49,357 bases of DNA from [Pseudopropionibacterium] massiliense (GCF_900607225.1 NZ_LR027842.1:3099773-3149129), one strand, 5' to 3'. Positions 32,209-42,304 are shown, counted from the stretch's first letter. Notes: a model not told the origin generated them from the letters alone. Numbers and translations are program-made.

Positions 32209-33432
32209 TCACCGCTCCCACACCGCGGTCAAGGTCCACACACCGTCCCGGCTGCCGGTCTCCAGCCTGCCACCCAAGGCTGCCACACGGGCCTCGAGGA
32301 GATCGATCCCGAGCCCCGAATCGGGCATGCGGGGGACATCGGGAGACGAGGCCACCTGGTTTTGGACCTCGACGTGGAGCCGCCCGTCACGGGTCGACAG
32401 TGCGATGTTGCAAGTGCCACCCGGGGCGCCGTGTTTGGCGACGTTGGTGCTGGCCTCTCGGAGCACTGCTCCGACTGCGTGGCGCAGGGAACCGGGTACA
32501 TCATCCGCAAGATCACGGAAAACCTCGACACGAAATCCCACGTCCTTCAAGTATGTTTCCGCACGCGCGAGATGCTCGTCGAGGTCGAGCTCCGGCGCGG
32601 GGGGTGAGTCCTGTCGCTGTCCTCGGGGTTCATCCACGCTGATGATCGACACCAGATGTCGCATCTCCCCCAGGGCGCCACGAGCAACAGTTGCTATCTC
32701 CCCGAAAGCAGGGCCGGCTTCTTCTGGGGAGAGTGTTGTCTGGGCGAGTGTTGCCAGCATCGAGATTCTGGTGAGTTCGTGGGCCACGACGTCGTGCAGC
32801 TCCCGTGTCAATTCCCGGCGTTGCGCGGTGAAACGTTGTTCCATGAGCCCGGCACGTATGGCTGCGGCTTCCTCTCGTTCCTTCGCTTCGCGCATCAGTT
32901 GCTCGTTTTCGCGCTCCGAGCGCTCCTTGCGGGTGAGGAGAACCCACACGATTCTGCCGAGTGCGATGCCTGAGACGATTCCGACGACGGGTTCCCAGAA
33001 GGCGCTCGCATCGGCGTGGAAGGTTACTCGCATCACCAGATACGGGAGGACCATGCTGAGCAACCTGATCCAGTCGAGCAGCATCGCTGCCAGTACCATC
33101 AGGAAGAGTGCAACGAGATTCAGGTTGTTGGAGTTGGGCATCAGGGCTGTTCCGCCCACCAGGAGGGCGAATGGTACCGGAGCCCAGGAGGGTCTGAAAG
33201 CTAGAACCAAACCGGTTCCCCCGCAGCCCACGAGGATGAACAGGCGGATGAGTGCCGAGGAGGGAGAGACTCCCGTCATCACGTCCGTCAAGAGAGACCT
33301 GGCGTCATCCAGCATTCCGGCCGCCGTGATGACTGACAGAGCCCACGACATCTTACGTGGTAGCTGGTGGACCGGATCGTGGAGCAGGGAACGCGGAAAG
33401 CGCAGCCCAGGCGATGCGCCACTTAGCGCCAT
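32209..33432 (-). CDS. NarL-type sensor histidine kinase of lanthipeptide locus 2
   Basis: 407 aa from ATG 33432 (AGGA six bases upstream). Several short membrane helices occupy about 28-165 with no large outside domain, so it probably senses a membrane-inserted ligand or partner. A coiled coil (ERSERENEQLMREAKEREEAAA) leads to a HisKA_3 domain with the phospho-His in ELTRELHDVVAHELTRISM, then an ATPase with N box REASTNVAKHG and GLGIDLLEARVAALGG. This is the usual layout of kinases controlling lanthipeptide or bacitracin-response genes. It follows its regulator by 15 bp. Confidence 0.92.
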   Translation of the reverse strand: MALSGASPGLRFPRSLLHDPVHQLPRKMSWALSVITAAGMLDDARSLLTDVMTGVSPSSALIRLFILVGCGGTGLVLAFRPSWAPVPFALLVGGTALMPNSNNLNLVALFLMVLAAMLLDWIRLLSMVLPYLVMRVTFHADASAFWEPVVGIVSGIALGRIVWVLLTRKERSERENEQLMREAKEREEAAAIRAGLMEQRFTAQRRELTRELHDVVAHELTRISMLATLAQTTLSPEEAGPAFGEIATVARGALGEMRHLVSIISVDEPRGQRQDSPPAPELDLDEHLARAETYLKDVGFRVEVFRDLADDVPGSLRHAVGAVLREASTNVAKHGAPGGTCNIALSTRDGRLHVEVQNQVASSPDVPRMPDSGLGIDLLEARVAALGGRLETGSRDGVWTLTAVWER

Positions 33433-33447
33433 GTCAAGTCCTAATTC

Positions 33448-34104
33448 TCACGCGACCAACCCTGCACGAAATGCCGATACTATCAGTTGCACACGGTCTC
33501 GACTCTGGAACTTCCTCATGAGATTTGACAGATAGTATTTGATCGTGGACTCCGAGAGAAACAAGTGGCTTGCCATTTCGCTGTTGCTGCTGCCTGCACA
33601 AAGTTCCTGCAGTACCTGTTTCTCGCGCTCGGTGACCGCGGAGACGCCCGAGTGTTTTGCTGGGGTGGAACGGCTTGCAGCGTCGATCAGGTAGCGGATC
33701 ACTTGTGGGTCGATGACAAGTTCCCCTCTCGTTACGTCACACACGCTCTGGACAATCTTCTGTGGTTCGGAGTCCTTGACGATGTAGCCGCTGGCCCCGG
33801 CCAGCAGGGCTGGGGTGACATACTGATCATCGACATGCGCGGTGACCACAACTATCCGTGTGGTGAACCCCTTTTCCCGGAGACGGCGTGTGACCTCGAC
33901 TCCATCAAGGTCAGGCATCTGAAGGTCGAGGAGCAAGACGTCGGGATTGCTGCTTTCAACCATCGAGAGTGCTTCGGTACCGCCGGCCGCCTCGCCGATG
34001 ACCTCAATATCCTCAGTGTTACTGAGGTACACCCGTAGTGCACTTCGAACGAAGGCCTCGTCGTCGACGATACCAACCGTGATATGAGGTTGAAGCGATG
34101 CCAC
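33448..34104 (-). CDS. NarL/LuxR-type response regulator of lanthipeptide locus 2
   Basis: 218 aa from GTG 34104 (GGGAGG six bases upstream). Receiver domain with VDDEAFVR, phospho-acceptor D60 in LLLDLQMPDLDG, T-A pair VVVTAH and K in IVKDSEP. The LuxR-type helix-turn-helix has VTEREKQVLQELCAGSSNSE and STIKYYLSNLMRKF. It probably binds inverted repeats upstream of the locus 2 precursor genes (see 42495-42514). It lies 117 bp after the MFS gene, in the same orientation as the rest of the locus. Confidence 0.93.
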   Translation of the reverse strand: MASLQPHITVGIVDDEAFVRSALRVYLSNTEDIEVIGEAAGGTEALSMVESSNPDVLLLDLQMPDLDGVEVTRRLREKGFTTRIVVVTAHVDDQYVTPALLAGASGYIVKDSEPQKIVQSVCDVTRGELVIDPQVIRYLIDAASRSTPAKHSGVSAVTEREKQVLQELCAGSSNSEMASHLFLSESTIKYYLSNLMRKFQSRDRVQLIVSAFRAGLVA

Positions 34105-34221
34105 CGTTAGCCTCCCATGTGGTTACCCTGACCCATATCACATGCTAACCCAGCAGCTGCTGATTGCAACGCTGATCGGAGGGATTGCCGGGAAACTCCT
34201 CGGTAGGTTTGACAGGCGGAA

Positions 34222-35547
34222 TCAGCTGAGCGAGCCCCACGCCTCGGGGCGAGGGATGCTGCGAACGCCCCGGCAGGTGAGCGCTGGGATGCCTGCCCCC
34301 AGGACCAGGACAGCGCAGAATGCCACGGCGCCCGGGTATCCAGCGATGTCCAGGGCGAAACCTGCAACCAGAGGCGCCAAGGGTGTCGTCACGGATCCAA
34401 GGAATGACACTGCGCTGTCGACCCGGCCCTGGAGCTCTGATGGAACCTTCGCCACCAGGTAGCCGCCGATCACGGCGTTGAGGACGGGTGCGGAAAGGAT
34501 TGCCAGGGCCATGAGGCCGATCACTGCCCAAGCATTGCTTGCAACTATTCCGATCGGCAGGATCATCGCCGTGAGCCACACCAGGCAGAATCCGATGAGC
34601 ACCCCACCACGGACGCGGGGCACCACGACGGCCGCGACCACCGCTCCGCACATCGACCCAACCGCCAGAGCGGAGGTGGAAAGTCCCACCACGGCGGCGG
34701 AGACTCCCTGCGAGCGCAGATGGAAGATCGTGGCAATCATGACCGCCGATGCAGCGAAGTTCACGACGGTGACCGTAAGTACTAACGCACAAAGAGTGCG
34801 GGTTCGGATCACAAAGCCTATGCCCGACCAGAAACCTTGATGTTCAGCTGGAACTTTCGCCGCAGCGGTGGTATTTCGTCGTGGAAGCCGTCGGTAGAAG
34901 TAGGCCGCCAAGAGCGACGCGAGCGCCGCGGCCAGGAAGGGTACCCAGCTTCCCAACGTGTAGAGAACGCCGCCCGCCGCGGGAATTGCCAAGCCAAGGG
35001 CAGCTGACCGTCCTTCCGAGAGACTTGCCGCAGCGGCGAATCGGTCTGCCGGTACTAGCGATTTGAGCGTCGCGGAGAACGCGGGGGTTGCCATGGACTG
35101 GAAGACCGCGGCACAGAAGACGAAGCCCAGGAGCCAGACCAGGCTGACAGATGAACGCAAGGACTCGAACCCCGCGATCAGGCAGTACGCAACTGCCGTC
35201 AAGCAGGCCAAGGTGCCGATAAGCCGATCACGCTCGAGTCGGTCCGCCATCATCCCGCCGGGCAGGAGGGCCATGCTTGTTCCAGCCGCACCTGCCGCCA
35301 CTACCAGGCTCGCGGCACTGGAGGAAGTGGTCACGGCGATTGCCAGTAGGGGTAGGGCGACTGACGTGAGCACCCGTGCCGCCAACTGTGAGGTGTCCGC
35401 GGCGAACCAAAGTCGGAAGAGTGGGTCGTGGCGCGGGGACTGTGATTTGACAGCTGAGCGCCTCGGCGTGGAATAACCGGCGGCGGAGGCCGTCATGAGA
35501 ATTGTGCTGGTATCCCCGTCGTAGGCGCGTGCCGGTGCGGCTGTCAT
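34222..35547 (-). CDS. MFS transporter of lanthipeptide locus 2
   Basis: 441 aa, twelve predicted membrane helices after a 40-residue cytoplasmic tail. MFS-type loop motif GGMMADRLERDRLIG, and a central loop (RRLPRRNTTAAAKVPAEHQG) between two six-helix bundles. It resembles MFS_3/enterobactin-exporter-like drug efflux proteins. Its ATG overlaps the LanKC2 stop by four bases, so it is coupled to the synthetase. It probably exports the finished peptide or protects the producer. The first 25 residues are not membrane-like, and the start could lie a little downstream. Confidence 0.9.
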   Translation of the reverse strand: MTAAPARAYDGDTSTILMTASAAGYSTPRRSAVKSQSPRHDPLFRLWFAADTSQLAARVLTSVALPLLAIAVTTSSSAASLVVAAGAAGTSMALLPGGMMADRLERDRLIGTLACLTAVAYCLIAGFESLRSSVSLVWLLGFVFCAAVFQSMATPAFSATLKSLVPADRFAAAASLSEGRSAALGLAIPAAGGVLYTLGSWVPFLAAALASLLAAYFYRRLPRRNTTAAAKVPAEHQGFWSGIGFVIRTRTLCALVLTVTVVNFAASAVMIATIFHLRSQGVSAAVVGLSTSALAVGSMCGAVVAAVVVPRVRGGVLIGFCLVWLTAMILPIGIVASNAWAVIGLMALAILSAPVLNAVIGGYLVAKVPSELQGRVDSAVSFLGSVTTPLAPLVAGFALDIAGYPGAVAFCAVLVLGAGIPALTCRGVRSIPRPEAWGSLS

Positions 35548-38117
35548 CGCGGATCCTCCTCGAAAATCCAGCCCAGCAGGTCCTCATCGGCGTTTTCCAG
35601 CGCCCGCAACGCGACAAGTACGCCCGCTGTCCCGGTGGCCACATCCCCGCTGAGGCGCCAGCCATCCCCACAGATCATTGCGGCGGGTGAGTCGGTGGCA
35701 GAGGTCAGGCCGACCGCGTTGCGTTCAAGACTCCTCCGAAGCCGCATCTGAGCTTGCTCGGCGGCTGGGTTCTCATCCAGCAACCGAGTCAGGCCGGCGT
35801 ATCCGAGCAGCAGGCCCGCGTAACCGTTGAACAACCCCGCGAACATGGACCCCAGTGCGTCGCAAGCCTTGCGAAGCCCTGGAAGACACGACCTGAGACC
35901 TTCGGGCCAGAGGTCTTCTCGAACTCGCGGGAGAAGCACCCCGAAGCCAGCGCTGCCGGTTGCGAGGTATGGCAAGCCCCTCGTCCCTTGATCGGCGAGG
36001 AAGCTGCCATCCTGCTCGATGTAGGACGCCAACTCGCGAGCCAGGGCCGTGGTGCAGGCCTTCTCCAGCAGGTCGACTTCTCTCAGGAAACCGGGCTGGC
36101 GAAGGGCGGTATTGAACACCCAGGCGAGACCGAGATTGCCGTACAGCAGGCCTGTGCTCTGCATGCGAGGATCGTTGCCTCGATTCATCTTCGATACGAC
36201 GATGAATTCCGGATCTGCGATGTACCGGCGGGCGAGCGACTCCACCGCCTCAGCGACGCGGGTGGATAGCTCTCCATCCTCCTTGACCACACGCAGCCGT
36301 GTGAGTCCCAGCAGGATGCCCGGAAGTCCTGAGAACACGGAGTGATTCCCCGATGCCAGGAGAGCCTCGAGCTTGGTGCGGACCACCTCGGCAGTCTCGT
36401 GAGGAAAGTCCTTCTCCAGGGCCAGCAGGTCGCCAACCAGACCGTTCATGAGACCGAGATGGCGGGCGTTGGGGGTCGGGAAGCTGGGCAGCGAGGCACC
36501 AAGAACCCGTGCGATGGTGGCATCGCCGCTGGCTATGCCGGTCCAATCTTCCTCGAGGCCTCGATAGTGAACGGGATAGATCCTGCCCGTCTGATGGTGA
36601 AGAGCACTTGCCGCGATGAGGCCGTTCCTCAGTTCCCTCGTCCAGGAACGATCCGGGACGCGGTTCAAGGCGCACACAGGAGCAATGGGTGTGATCACTG
36701 AGCCCTCGATTCCGGCCACCTCGCGCGAGATATCCTCGATCTCGTCCAACAGGGCATCGGTGGCGGAGGAACCTGGGCGCAGCCACGGATGATCGTGATC
36801 GTGTCGTGCCAGGTCAAGCACTGTGTGCAGGTGATTGGGCTCAACCGCGCTCTCCGAGCGGGAGATCCAGAGCATCGACGCCGCGATCCGGCTCAACCCG
36901 TACAGGTCGTGCCGCCGGGGCGAGTGAAGTCCTTGGAGCCCGTAACCCGGTGCAGCCATGATCTGGGTTCTGTGCTGGGCGGTGGAGGGGACGCTGTTTT
37001 CAAAGTCAATCAGGGACACGTCGAGAGTCGTGGGATTGATCAGCACGTTTCCTGGGTGGACATCCATGTGTGCCCAACCTGATCTGTGCAGCGTGTTCAG
37101 GAGAGTTCTGAGCGCAACGAGCACCGAGTGACACGATGCAGCCCACTGGTCACCGGTTCGAGGGTCAGTCCTCTGGCGGGGCTCGTTGTAGTGAATCCAG
37201 TCCTGGAGCTGGACCCCCGGGAGGTACTCCTCAACCAAGTACAGGTGCTCCCAGTGCCGACCGCTGTACAGGACATTCGGAACCCCGGGCAGGTTCTCGA
37301 GGCCTTCGAGGACTTCCCGCTCGCGGTCCAGCCGATCCACTGCGTCTGCCCAGTTCAGATCGAGACCGGCGTGGGGACGCGCCTCCTTGACAATTACGGG
37401 TGTATCGCCGTATCGGCCGAGATACACGCCTCCGGCGTTCGAGTGAGTGAGCGCACTGTCGATCGTGAAGGGCAACGCGACCTGGCTTGCCGCCGAGACT
37501 TCCTGGAGCCAGGATTCCAAGACATCCGGGACCGGAGCCCAACCAGGAACCGAGAAGGACAGCGCCCTGTCATCTGGTATGGCATTTCCGTTGGGGTCAC
37601 GCAGGTGAGTATCTGGCACTCCAGCGTCTACCGAGTGAGGACGAAAGAGCCCATAGCGGAGATAGATAGGTGCCTGTGCCCACCTCCGGTCGGAGAGAAT
37701 GTAGGGGCCTTCCAGCCCGGCGAGGCGACTCTCCAGCCGGCACAAAAGATGCGGAAGTTGTTCCTCGGACGGGAAGAGCGCTATGAACTTCCCCGAGTGG
37801 CGGCGATCGCAATTCTTGCCGTTTCGCCAAAGGAACTTGTCCTCGTCCGGCAGGTGTTTAAAAGCTACGCCGAGGTCGACTGCGATGGCCGCCGTGGCGT
37901 CGAGGACTTGCTGAGCCTTGCTGGCGCAAGCGCTGACGTGAACCTTCCACCCTTGAGCAGGGAGTTCGGAACCCGAGGGCGCGTAGAACACCCAGTCGGC
38001 CGTCCGTTTTACGTGCCAGCCGACCGGTACAGTGACGGTGAATGGGCTGCTGGGTTTCTGTGATGCCTCACGGTAGAAGGCATCCAGTTTGGACATGTGG
38101 GCAACGGCACTCAGCAT
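35544..38117 (-). CDS. Class III lanthipeptide synthetase LanKC2
   Basis: 857 aa from ATG 38117 (AGGAG six bases upstream). Lyase domain with GWKVHVS at 56-62. Kinase domain with ATP-anchoring Lys in VIVKEARPHAG (about 244), catalytic HMDVHPGN (about 350-357) and DFE metal motif (371-373). C-terminal LanC-like cyclase (about 480-857) with barrel segments such as LFNGYAGLLLGYAG but no Cys/CHG zinc ligands, hence class III. It shares the YILSDRRWAQAPIYLRYG block with LanKC1 but is otherwise well diverged, so the two loci are not a recent duplication. It follows the protease gene by eight bases. Confidence 0.95.
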   Translation of the reverse strand: MLSAVAHMSKLDAFYREASQKPSSPFTVTVPVGWHVKRTADWVFYAPSGSELPAQGWKVHVSACASKAQQVLDATAAIAVDLGVAFKHLPDEDKFLWRNGKNCDRRHSGKFIALFPSEEQLPHLLCRLESRLAGLEGPYILSDRRWAQAPIYLRYGLFRPHSVDAGVPDTHLRDPNGNAIPDDRALSFSVPGWAPVPDVLESWLQEVSAASQVALPFTIDSALTHSNAGGVYLGRYGDTPVIVKEARPHAGLDLNWADAVDRLDREREVLEGLENLPGVPNVLYSGRHWEHLYLVEEYLPGVQLQDWIHYNEPRQRTDPRTGDQWAASCHSVLVALRTLLNTLHRSGWAHMDVHPGNVLINPTTLDVSLIDFENSVPSTAQHRTQIMAAPGYGLQGLHSPRRHDLYGLSRIAASMLWISRSESAVEPNHLHTVLDLARHDHDHPWLRPGSSATDALLDEIEDISREVAGIEGSVITPIAPVCALNRVPDRSWTRELRNGLIAASALHHQTGRIYPVHYRGLEEDWTGIASGDATIARVLGASLPSFPTPNARHLGLMNGLVGDLLALEKDFPHETAEVVRTKLEALLASGNHSVFSGLPGILLGLTRLRVVKEDGELSTRVAEAVESLARRYIADPEFIVVSKMNRGNDPRMQSTGLLYGNLGLAWVFNTALRQPGFLREVDLLEKACTTALARELASYIEQDGSFLADQGTRGLPYLATGSAGFGVLLPRVREDLWPEGLRSCLPGLRKACDALGSMFAGLFNGYAGLLLGYAGLTRLLDENPAAEQAQMRLRRSLERNAVGLTSATDSPAAMICGDGWRLSGDVATGTAGVLVALRALENADEDLLGWIFEEDPR

Positions 38118-38125
38118 GATATCTC

Positions 38126-39956
38126 CTAGGTGATGGTGGAATGTAGGAAGCGGAAAATTGTTGCCAACAGGTCGATGCCTGCGGCTTGATCCGTCGGGCC
38201 GCGATGGCTACCGCGACCTTCCAAGAGCGTGGCTTGACCGCCACGACCGGTGAGGGTGTCGACGAAGGCCCTTGCACGCTGGAAGGGGATCCTGTCGTCA
38301 TTGCGTTGCGAGCAGACCAGAACCTCCGGCAGCGAGCTGCAGTCACTTGGAAGCTGGTGGATCGGTGAGTAGGCGTGCATGTCTCCGGAATCCTTCGACC
38401 ACGATCCGTACTCCTCGAGCCAGCCACGGCCGGCCGAGGTGGATTCCATGACGGATAGATCCAGCAAGGCGTTGTTCAGGACCGCCGCCCGCAGGAGGTC
38501 GGGATGGCGTATGCAGGTCAGCGCTGCCAGGAGGCCCCCGTTGGAACTGCCCAGGCAGGCCAGATGGGCCGGGTCAGAGATGCCCGAATCGGTCAGGTCC
38601 TGCAGGATCGAAGCCAAGTCGTCAGCGGCTTGGAGCTTCCCCGTCTTCTGCCCCGCGAGGGCCCAGGCAACTCCCTTCTCCCCACCGCCTCGCACATGAG
38701 CGAGGACTAGGTTGAACCCGTGAGCCACCCATCCTGCGTACATTTCAGGGCGATACTCAGGCCTGACGCTCACTCCGAAGCCGCCGTAGACCGTAGACGC
38801 ACACCAGCGTGGGGGCGGGAGCACCGGAGGTCCGACACAAGTGGTAAGCCGCCTCTCCGAGTTCGCGGTACTCCAGTCGCGGAGCAACGTCGCGAATGGG
38901 CTCAGCAGCCCGGCAGGTCACGGTGTGCGGCAGCGTGGCCGGGCTGGACAACGAGGTGACGACCTGGTCCCGGTCTGCTCGGATGATGGTGCAGGCCCCG
39001 CCCCAATGTCCGAGATCATCGATCGCCCAGCTCCGGTCGGTGCGACGTGCATGCATGAGCCATTCTTGACCGTCGCGGACGACGACAACGGCGATACCGT
39101 CTTCAAAGGGAGCTGCGCTGACCACGACCGCGCGCTCAAGCACGACCTCTGAGCGCGAGGGCTCCTCCGCAGGAAAGAAGACGAGCCCCTGAGCCTTGAA
39201 AGCGGCGTGACTCCCGGTAGCAGGGCTCGCGTAGACACCGTTGCGCCCAGCCCAAACCTGCGACCCGTGGGGCAGGTCCAGAGCTCGGGTTTCTCGGCTG
39301 CTGCGCAGGTGCCAGCGACGCCCGGAGATAGTTTGCTCCGTGATGAGGTAGGCGTCGTTCCCAAGATGCTCGGCCATGACCGTCACAGCATCCTGTGGGA
39401 CTTCCGCTATCACCGTGGCCTCGGAGAGCGGCTCTCCTCGACGCCATAGGCGGACGACACGGGGGTGTCCGGCACGAGTCAATTCTGACTCATCTGCGGC
39501 CACAAAGGCCAGAACCGTGTCCTCGTCCTGCCATTGGAGCCCTCCCTTGCTGGCGGCGGCTTGAAAGTAGCCTTTTTCCAGGTCGGCGCCGTTGACAATC
39601 ACTTCATGGGTCATGGCATGGTCTGCCCCGAGGCGGGAAGCGCGGACGAGGAGGGCTCCTCCGGAGGGAGAGGGGAGAACGCCGAGGACGCGCGTATCGC
39701 CGTCAGAGTCGCCGAAAGCCGTCGCTAGAAGATCGCCGAGGAACTCCCACTGGTTGCCCACTCGACGGCTGATCGGGGCTCGTCCGGTTTCATTGAAATC
39801 CACTTTGTGGATCACTGACTCTCGGGCGAAGTGGGTGACCCTGGAGTTGCTCGTTTCCAAGGCATCGCGCAGCAATCGTTCCACTGGGAGAGCGGAGGTG
39901 AGCCCGGTGGGCCTGCTGGTAGCGATGTGATGTTGTTCGATCATCACTCTTCTCAT
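38126..39956 (-). pseudogene. Prolyl-oligopeptidase-like protease of locus 2, frameshifted
   Basis: Starts at ATG 39956, overlapping the permease stop (ATGA). A propeller-like N-terminal part of about 380 residues leads into an alpha/beta hydrolase. The frame breaks inside TLVCVYGGFGV because a 7-bp unit (CCGTAGA on the plus strand) is present twice, at 38784-38790 and 38791-38797. Removing one copy gives 607 aa with oxyanion loop LAHVRGGGEKG, nucleophile GSSNGGLLA, Asp in CSQRNDDRIPF and His in GRGSHRG. As given, the N-terminal and hydrolase parts are in different frames. Expected role is leader removal from the 29-aa precursors, but these have no Pro. Confidence 0.87.
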
Positions 39957-41314
39957 TCGTTTACCAGGCAGGTTGAGAGTGGTCGGCGCCAAGCGGCAAG
40001 CCCGCCCATGAGCATGATCATGACGGTACCTGAGCCGCCCAGGAGAACTACGGCCGTGGCTCCGGTCAAGTCGAGGCCACTCAAATCGATGGATGTCTGC
40101 CAACGGCTGGCGCATGCCGTCAGTATCAGGAATACGATGCCCGATTGCATGAGAGCGATCAGGACCGCGGTGACAACGTACATGACAGCTTCGCAGATGA
40201 ACACTGCAACACTTGCGAACGGGGAAGCGCCGGCTATGCGAAGAGATGTCAGATCATGCGCCCGGCGACGGGAGGCCATGAACACGACAGCGGTACTTCC
40301 GATAGCGCCGATCATGGCAATAGGGGTGAGCATGAGAATGCCGTCAAACGTGTTGATAGGAGTCCCTTGCGCGTTCGATGCTGCTGCCACCACCATGTTG
40401 AAGTTGCCGAAGAGGCCGATGCCAACCATGAGGGAAGTAACCGTCGCGCTTGATTGGTTCACCCGGGTGATGGCGATGTGACGAGCAATAGCCCATGATG
40501 TCCATTGAGTGAGCCCAGGAAGCCATGTCCAAGCTCGCATGAGCGGGGTTAGGAAATATGGGGCGCCGAGGGCGACTGTGAGGACCAGAGCCTGAGTAGC
40601 GGGCAACAGGGTGACAAATCCCGCGGCAAGTCCCTGCGACCTGGGGACGGCAAACATTGGCGAGAGGAGCGGAACTTGGACGAGGACCACGAACAGAAGA
40701 AGCTTGGTAAGGCGTCGTGCGCGAACCGGGGCCTCTGTATCCGGCGCTTGACTCGCCAAGGGGGAAGTGCGAGATGCGCGAACACCGGGCCGAATTCCAG
40801 CCAAGATTCCCCACGCGGCGACGATTACAACTGAAATCAGGATTCCCAAGTACCTGGCGGACTCCGGCGGTGATTGGGAAGCGTCGATCGTGCCTCGTCC
40901 CAGCAGGGATGCCACAGTGTGATGGAGCGGGACCGAAGCCACGGCCCCAGCCAATGCACCGCAAGCGGAGACGAGGATTACCTGGGTGCTGAAGATCCGC
41001 ACAACTTGCTGGGGGCTGGCCCCTGCCAGGCGCCACAAGCTGTGTGTGTGACGAGTCTGTGACACAAGCGTGTTCAGCACCCAGCCAAGCACCAGGACGG
41101 AAGGGATTCCAGACAGCACCATCAGGTTTGCGGATGCCTCTTGCAGGGCGTCGCGCGCCGTGGGAGTGAGGAAGGCGCTGTCAGGGCCAAGCATCCCCAG
41201 GAGAATTGCATAGCTGCACGAAGCCGTGAACATGGCGGTCACGGCTGTGACCAGGAAAGCCCCGGCCCAGACGTTTCGGTGTTCCACGGTATCGCGGATT
41301 GCGAGATCAAACAT
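39953..41314 (-). CDS. FtsX/MacB-like ABC permease of locus 2
   Basis: 453 aa from ATG 41314 (MFDLAIRDTVEHRN), preferred over GTG 41323 because AGGTGG lies five bases upstream. It overlaps the ATPase stop by eight bases. Two similar halves each carry a membrane block with a WRLAGAS- or LRIAGAS-type coupling motif (SLWRLAGASPQQVVRIFS, SLRIAGASPFASVAVF), as in FtsX-family permeases. No large periplasmic domain is present, so it resembles bacitracin- or lantibiotic-type efflux and immunity permeases. It works with the ATPase encoded directly upstream. Confidence 0.9.
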   Translation of the reverse strand: MFDLAIRDTVEHRNVWAGAFLVTAVTAMFTASCSYAILLGMLGPDSAFLTPTARDALQEASANLMVLSGIPSVLVLGWVLNTLVSQTRHTHSLWRLAGASPQQVVRIFSTQVILVSACGALAGAVASVPLHHTVASLLGRGTIDASQSPPESARYLGILISVVIVAAWGILAGIRPGVRASRTSPLASQAPDTEAPVRARRLTKLLLFVVLVQVPLLSPMFAVPRSQGLAAGFVTLLPATQALVLTVALGAPYFLTPLMRAWTWLPGLTQWTSWAIARHIAITRVNQSSATVTSLMVGIGLFGNFNMVVAAASNAQGTPINTFDGILMLTPIAMIGAIGSTAVVFMASRRRAHDLTSLRIAGASPFASVAVFICEAVMYVVTAVLIALMQSGIVFLILTACASRWQTSIDLSGLDLTGATAVVLLGGSGTVMIMLMGGLAAWRRPLSTCLVNE

Positions 41315-42050
41315 GTTGGCCACCTAACAGGCTTCCGGCGAACAGCTCATCCGCCGTCGGGTTAACGAATATTCGCTGCACTTGTCCGTCGCGGAGCGTG
41401 ATGGCCCTATCAGCGCGGGCAGCCGCTTGAAGATCGTGGGTCACCAAGAGGACGGCGCTGCCGGCTTGTGTCAGGGACTTCAGTGCGTCGAGAATGATCG
41501 ATCCGTTGTGGGAATCCAAGGCGCCCGTCGGCTCGTCGGCGAAGACGAGCGACGGTTGGGAGTATATGACACGCGCGACTGCCACGCGTTGCTGCTGTCC
41601 GCCAGAGAGGTCGCCAGTTCGCTTTGTGATCTCGGCGCCAAGGCCCATCTGCTCCAGAAGGAGTGACGCGTACTTCTTGTCAATGCGTTGACCGGCGAAT
41701 CTACGGGGCAGGGTGACATTGTCAATTGTCGGCAGCGATGGGATCAGGTTGTACTGCTGAAAAACGAATCCCACGCCAGCTCGATGAATAGCGGAGATTT
41801 GCCGCTGGTTTGCTTTTGTGGTGCACCTCCCAAGCAGCTCCGTCGTCCCATGGTAGGGGCGGGTGAATCCCGCCAAGGTGTACAGGAGAGTTGACTTGCC
41901 GCCACCGGACGGCCCCACGATCGACACCATTTCACCAGGAGCGACCGCGAGATTTACATCCTGCAGTACCATGTTGGGATTCTCGGCTTGAGGGTTGTGT
42001 GAAACGTAGAGGTTGCGACATTCGCAAACAAAACCGGAGGTGGGGGACAT
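41307..42050 (-). CDS. ABC transporter ATPase of locus 2 (LolD/MacB type)
   Basis: 247 aa from ATG 42050 (AGGAG upstream). Walker A VGPSGGGKST, Q-loop FVFQQYNLIPSL, signature LSGGQQQR, Walker B LVFADEPTGALD and H-loop VTHD. LolD/MacB-type ATPases pair with FtsX-like permeases, here the next gene. It probably expels the locus 2 peptide or takes it out of the producer's membrane. It is the first gene after the precursors and the 42081-42138 hairpin. Confidence 0.93.
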   Translation of the reverse strand: MSPTSGFVCECRNLYVSHNPQAENPNMVLQDVNLAVAPGEMVSIVGPSGGGKSTLLYTLAGFTRPYHGTTELLGRCTTKANQRQISAIHRAGVGFVFQQYNLIPSLPTIDNVTLPRRFAGQRIDKKYASLLLEQMGLGAEITKRTGDLSGGQQQRVAVARVIYSQPSLVFADEPTGALDSHNGSIILDALKSLTQAGSAVLLVTHDLQAAARADRAITLRDGQVQRIFVNPTADELFAGSLLGGQHV

Positions 42051-42080
42051 GCTGTTCTCCTATGGACTTTCGGTAGAATA

Positions 42081-42138
42081 GACGTGACGCCCGGCGTGAA
42101 TTTCGGATATGGATACCCACTGACGCGGGCGTCACGTC
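42081..42138 (-). terminator. 13-bp stem between the locus 2 precursors and ABC genes
   Basis: GACGTGACGCCCG (42081-42093) pairs with CGGGCGTCACGTC (42126-42138) over a 32-base loop, 30 bp past the last precursor. Probably a partial terminator, mirroring 14939-14972 in locus 1. It could also be an operator. Confidence 0.65.
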
Positions 42139-42167
42139 AATTCTCATCATGTGTTCGTTATGCCGGG

Positions 42168-42257
42168 TCAGCAGAAGATGGAGAAGATGCTCCAGGCGAC
42201 TTCGGCCTCGTTGGTGTTCTGGGTGTTGAGATCCTGGTAGGCGAGGACGTCGGTCAT
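42168..42257 (-). CDS. Lanthipeptide precursor B2 (locus 2), 29 aa
   Basis: ATG 42257 behind AAGGAG at seven bases. The leader is MTDVLAYQDLNTQNTNEAEVA; VLAYQ stands where class III leaders have LLDLQ. The core is WSIFSIFC: S-x2-S-x2-C, one labionin or lanthionine motif ending in the C-terminal Cys. TNEAEVAWSIFSI-C is shared with B1. Ring formation would use Ser23, Ser26 and Cys29. No Pro or basic residue is present. At about eight core residues this would be an unusually small, very hydrophobic lanthipeptide. Confidence 0.93.
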   Translation of the reverse strand: MTDVLAYQDLNTQNTNEAEVAWSIFSIFC

Positions 42258-42304
42258 GGTTTTACTCCTTTTTGTGTTGGTTGTTGATTGGTGATTGGGT
42301 TGAG

